Positions 5,397 to 6,057 of a DNA stretch of 6,057 nucleotides are shown here, in pieces (the first letter of the stretch is position 1; each line of letters opens with the position of its first letter). This stretch comes from Chloroflexi bacterium RBG_16_48_8 (GTDB lineage Bacteria > Chloroflexota > Anaerolineae > Anaerolineales > E44-bin32): assembly GCA_001795115.1 (NCBI GenBank), contig MGNI01000138.1, forward strand, positions 8,637 through 14,693, read 5' to 3'. The notes under the pieces are model-generated. The model worked only from the letters and a program-made list of their open reading frames with translations. It was not told where the DNA came from and made no database searches. Both the position numbers and the translations under genes were made by a program.

Positions 5397-6057
5397 ATGG
5401 CAACGCCTAAGCAGGCTCCTAATCGAGTTCGCCAATTGGAACATATTGTTGAGATCAGTCGATATCTTTCCTCAACCCATGATCTCACAAGATTGCTCCA
5501 GGCGATTGTTGATGTGGCATGTGAGCTCACTCAGAGCGAAGCGGCTTCTATCATGCTTTTCGATCCAGCTTCAGGTGAGTTGCGTTTCGAGGCTGCACCT
5601 GACTTCCAACGCAACAGTCTGAAATCCATATCCGTCCCTCTTGAATCGAGCGTCGCAGGGTGGATTTTCACCCACGCTCGTGCCATGGTGCTTCAGGACG
5701 CTTCTTCGGATCCGCGTGTTTACAGGGAAGTAGATAAAACCCTCAAATCACAAACGAAATCTTTGCTTGGTGTTCCCTTGTTGGTCAAACAGAAACCCAT
5801 CGGTGTGATCGAGGCAATCAATAAGAAAAACAAAGGGCAATACACGGAAGATGACCTGAATGTCCTTGAAACCCTGGCTGGTCAGGCTGCCATTGCCATT
5901 GAGAATGCGCGCTTGGTGAAAAAATTGCAGGATGCCAATGCCGAGCTGATGCGGCTGGACAGGATGAAATCCGATTTTATCGCCATTGCCTCTCATGAAC
6001 TTCGAACGCCGTTGGGCTTGATTCTTGGACATTCGACTTTCCTGAAAGAGAGCCTCG
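5397..6057 (+). CDS. GAF-domain sensor histidine kinase, cut by the right edge
   Basis: The first 220 codons of a plus-strand gene are present, open to the window edge. Residues 1-26 form a short leading helix. A GAF domain spans about 27-172, with ASIMLFD, SVPLESSVAGWIF, LGVPLLVKQKPIGVIEAIN and the closing helix LAGQAAIAIENARL. A coiled linker (173-190) leads into the HisKA dimerisation domain with the H-box DFIAIASHELRTPLG, in which His200 is the phosphorylation site. The HATPase domain must lie beyond the window. No membrane segment is visible, so the kinase is probably cytoplasmic and senses a small ligand or redox state through the GAF domain. The ligand is unknown. The ATG at 5397 has GAGG 7 nt upstream. 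The other nearby ATGs, at 5384 and 5390, share another frame that hits a stop codon at once. It is divergent from the ADH gene. Confident as a family; the partner regulator is not visible. Confidence 0.93.
   Translation, partial: MATPKQAPNRVRQLEHIVEISRYLSSTHDLTRLLQAIVDVACELTQSEAASIMLFDPASGELRFEAAPDFQRNSLKSISVPLESSVAGWIFTHARAMVLQDASSDPRVYREVDKTLKSQTKSLLGVPLLVKQKPIGVIEAINKKNKGQYTEDDLNVLETLAGQAAIAIENARLVKKLQDANAELMRLDRMKSDFIAIASHELRTPLGLILGHSTFLKESL

Noticed and set aside
5748..6032. Open minus-strand frame of 94 codons
   Set aside because: It lies opposite the GAF-HisKA coding frame, which has unmistakable motifs on the plus strand. The minus-strand product matches nothing known to me and has no ribosome site.
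1..6057. CRISPR array, tRNA, insertion sequence or attachment site
   Set aside because: No regularly spaced direct repeats, cloverleaf, terminal inverted repeats with a transposase, or integrase gene were seen on either strand.

Overview
This is a compact bacterial chromosomal window with moderate GC content. It looks like core genome rather than a mobile or defence island. The style of the ProC, RuvC/RuvA and GAF-histidine kinase proteins, and the YebC-RuvC-RuvA-ProC order, fit a member of the Chloroflexota, probably class Anaerolineae. That placement is from memory of family sequences and is only moderately secure. No transposase, integrase, tRNA, rRNA, CRISPR array or phage gene was seen.

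Layout from left to right. Positions 1-83 hold the first 27 codons of a minus-strand gene that runs off the left edge. Positions 84-398 are mostly intergenic and contain one weak candidate small gene of 48 codons (177-323, minus). A minus-strand cluster follows, transcribed right to left: yebC (2429-3184), ruvC (1901-2398), ruvA (1326-1904) and proC (399-1241). A good extended -10 promoter lies just upstream of yebC. ruvC and ruvA overlap by 4 bp. proC follows after an 84-bp spacer that carries a 9-bp-stem inverted repeat. Further right, a second minus-strand pair, a zinc alcohol dehydrogenase (4081-5076) and a DUF72/YecE protein (3314-4084), also overlaps by 4 bp. A 320-bp divergent intergenic region (5077-5396) has two plus-strand promoter candidates. 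They would drive a GAF-domain sensor histidine kinase that starts at 5397 and is cut by the right edge just after its H-box.

Functionally, RuvC (Holliday junction resolvase) and RuvA (junction-binding platform) form the recombination core. The motor RuvB is not in the window. YebC is a translation factor or regulator often found beside ruvC. ProC makes proline and probably only shares transcription. The ADH-DUF72 pair is tightly coupled, but its pathway is unclear. The kinase is transcribed divergently from that pair; a regulatory link is possible but nothing in the sequence shows one.

No clearly new biological system is present. The points most worth a second look are the ADH-DUF72 coupling next to a recombination operon, two intergenic inverted repeats with 21-nt loops, and the small-gene candidates in the left intergenic region.
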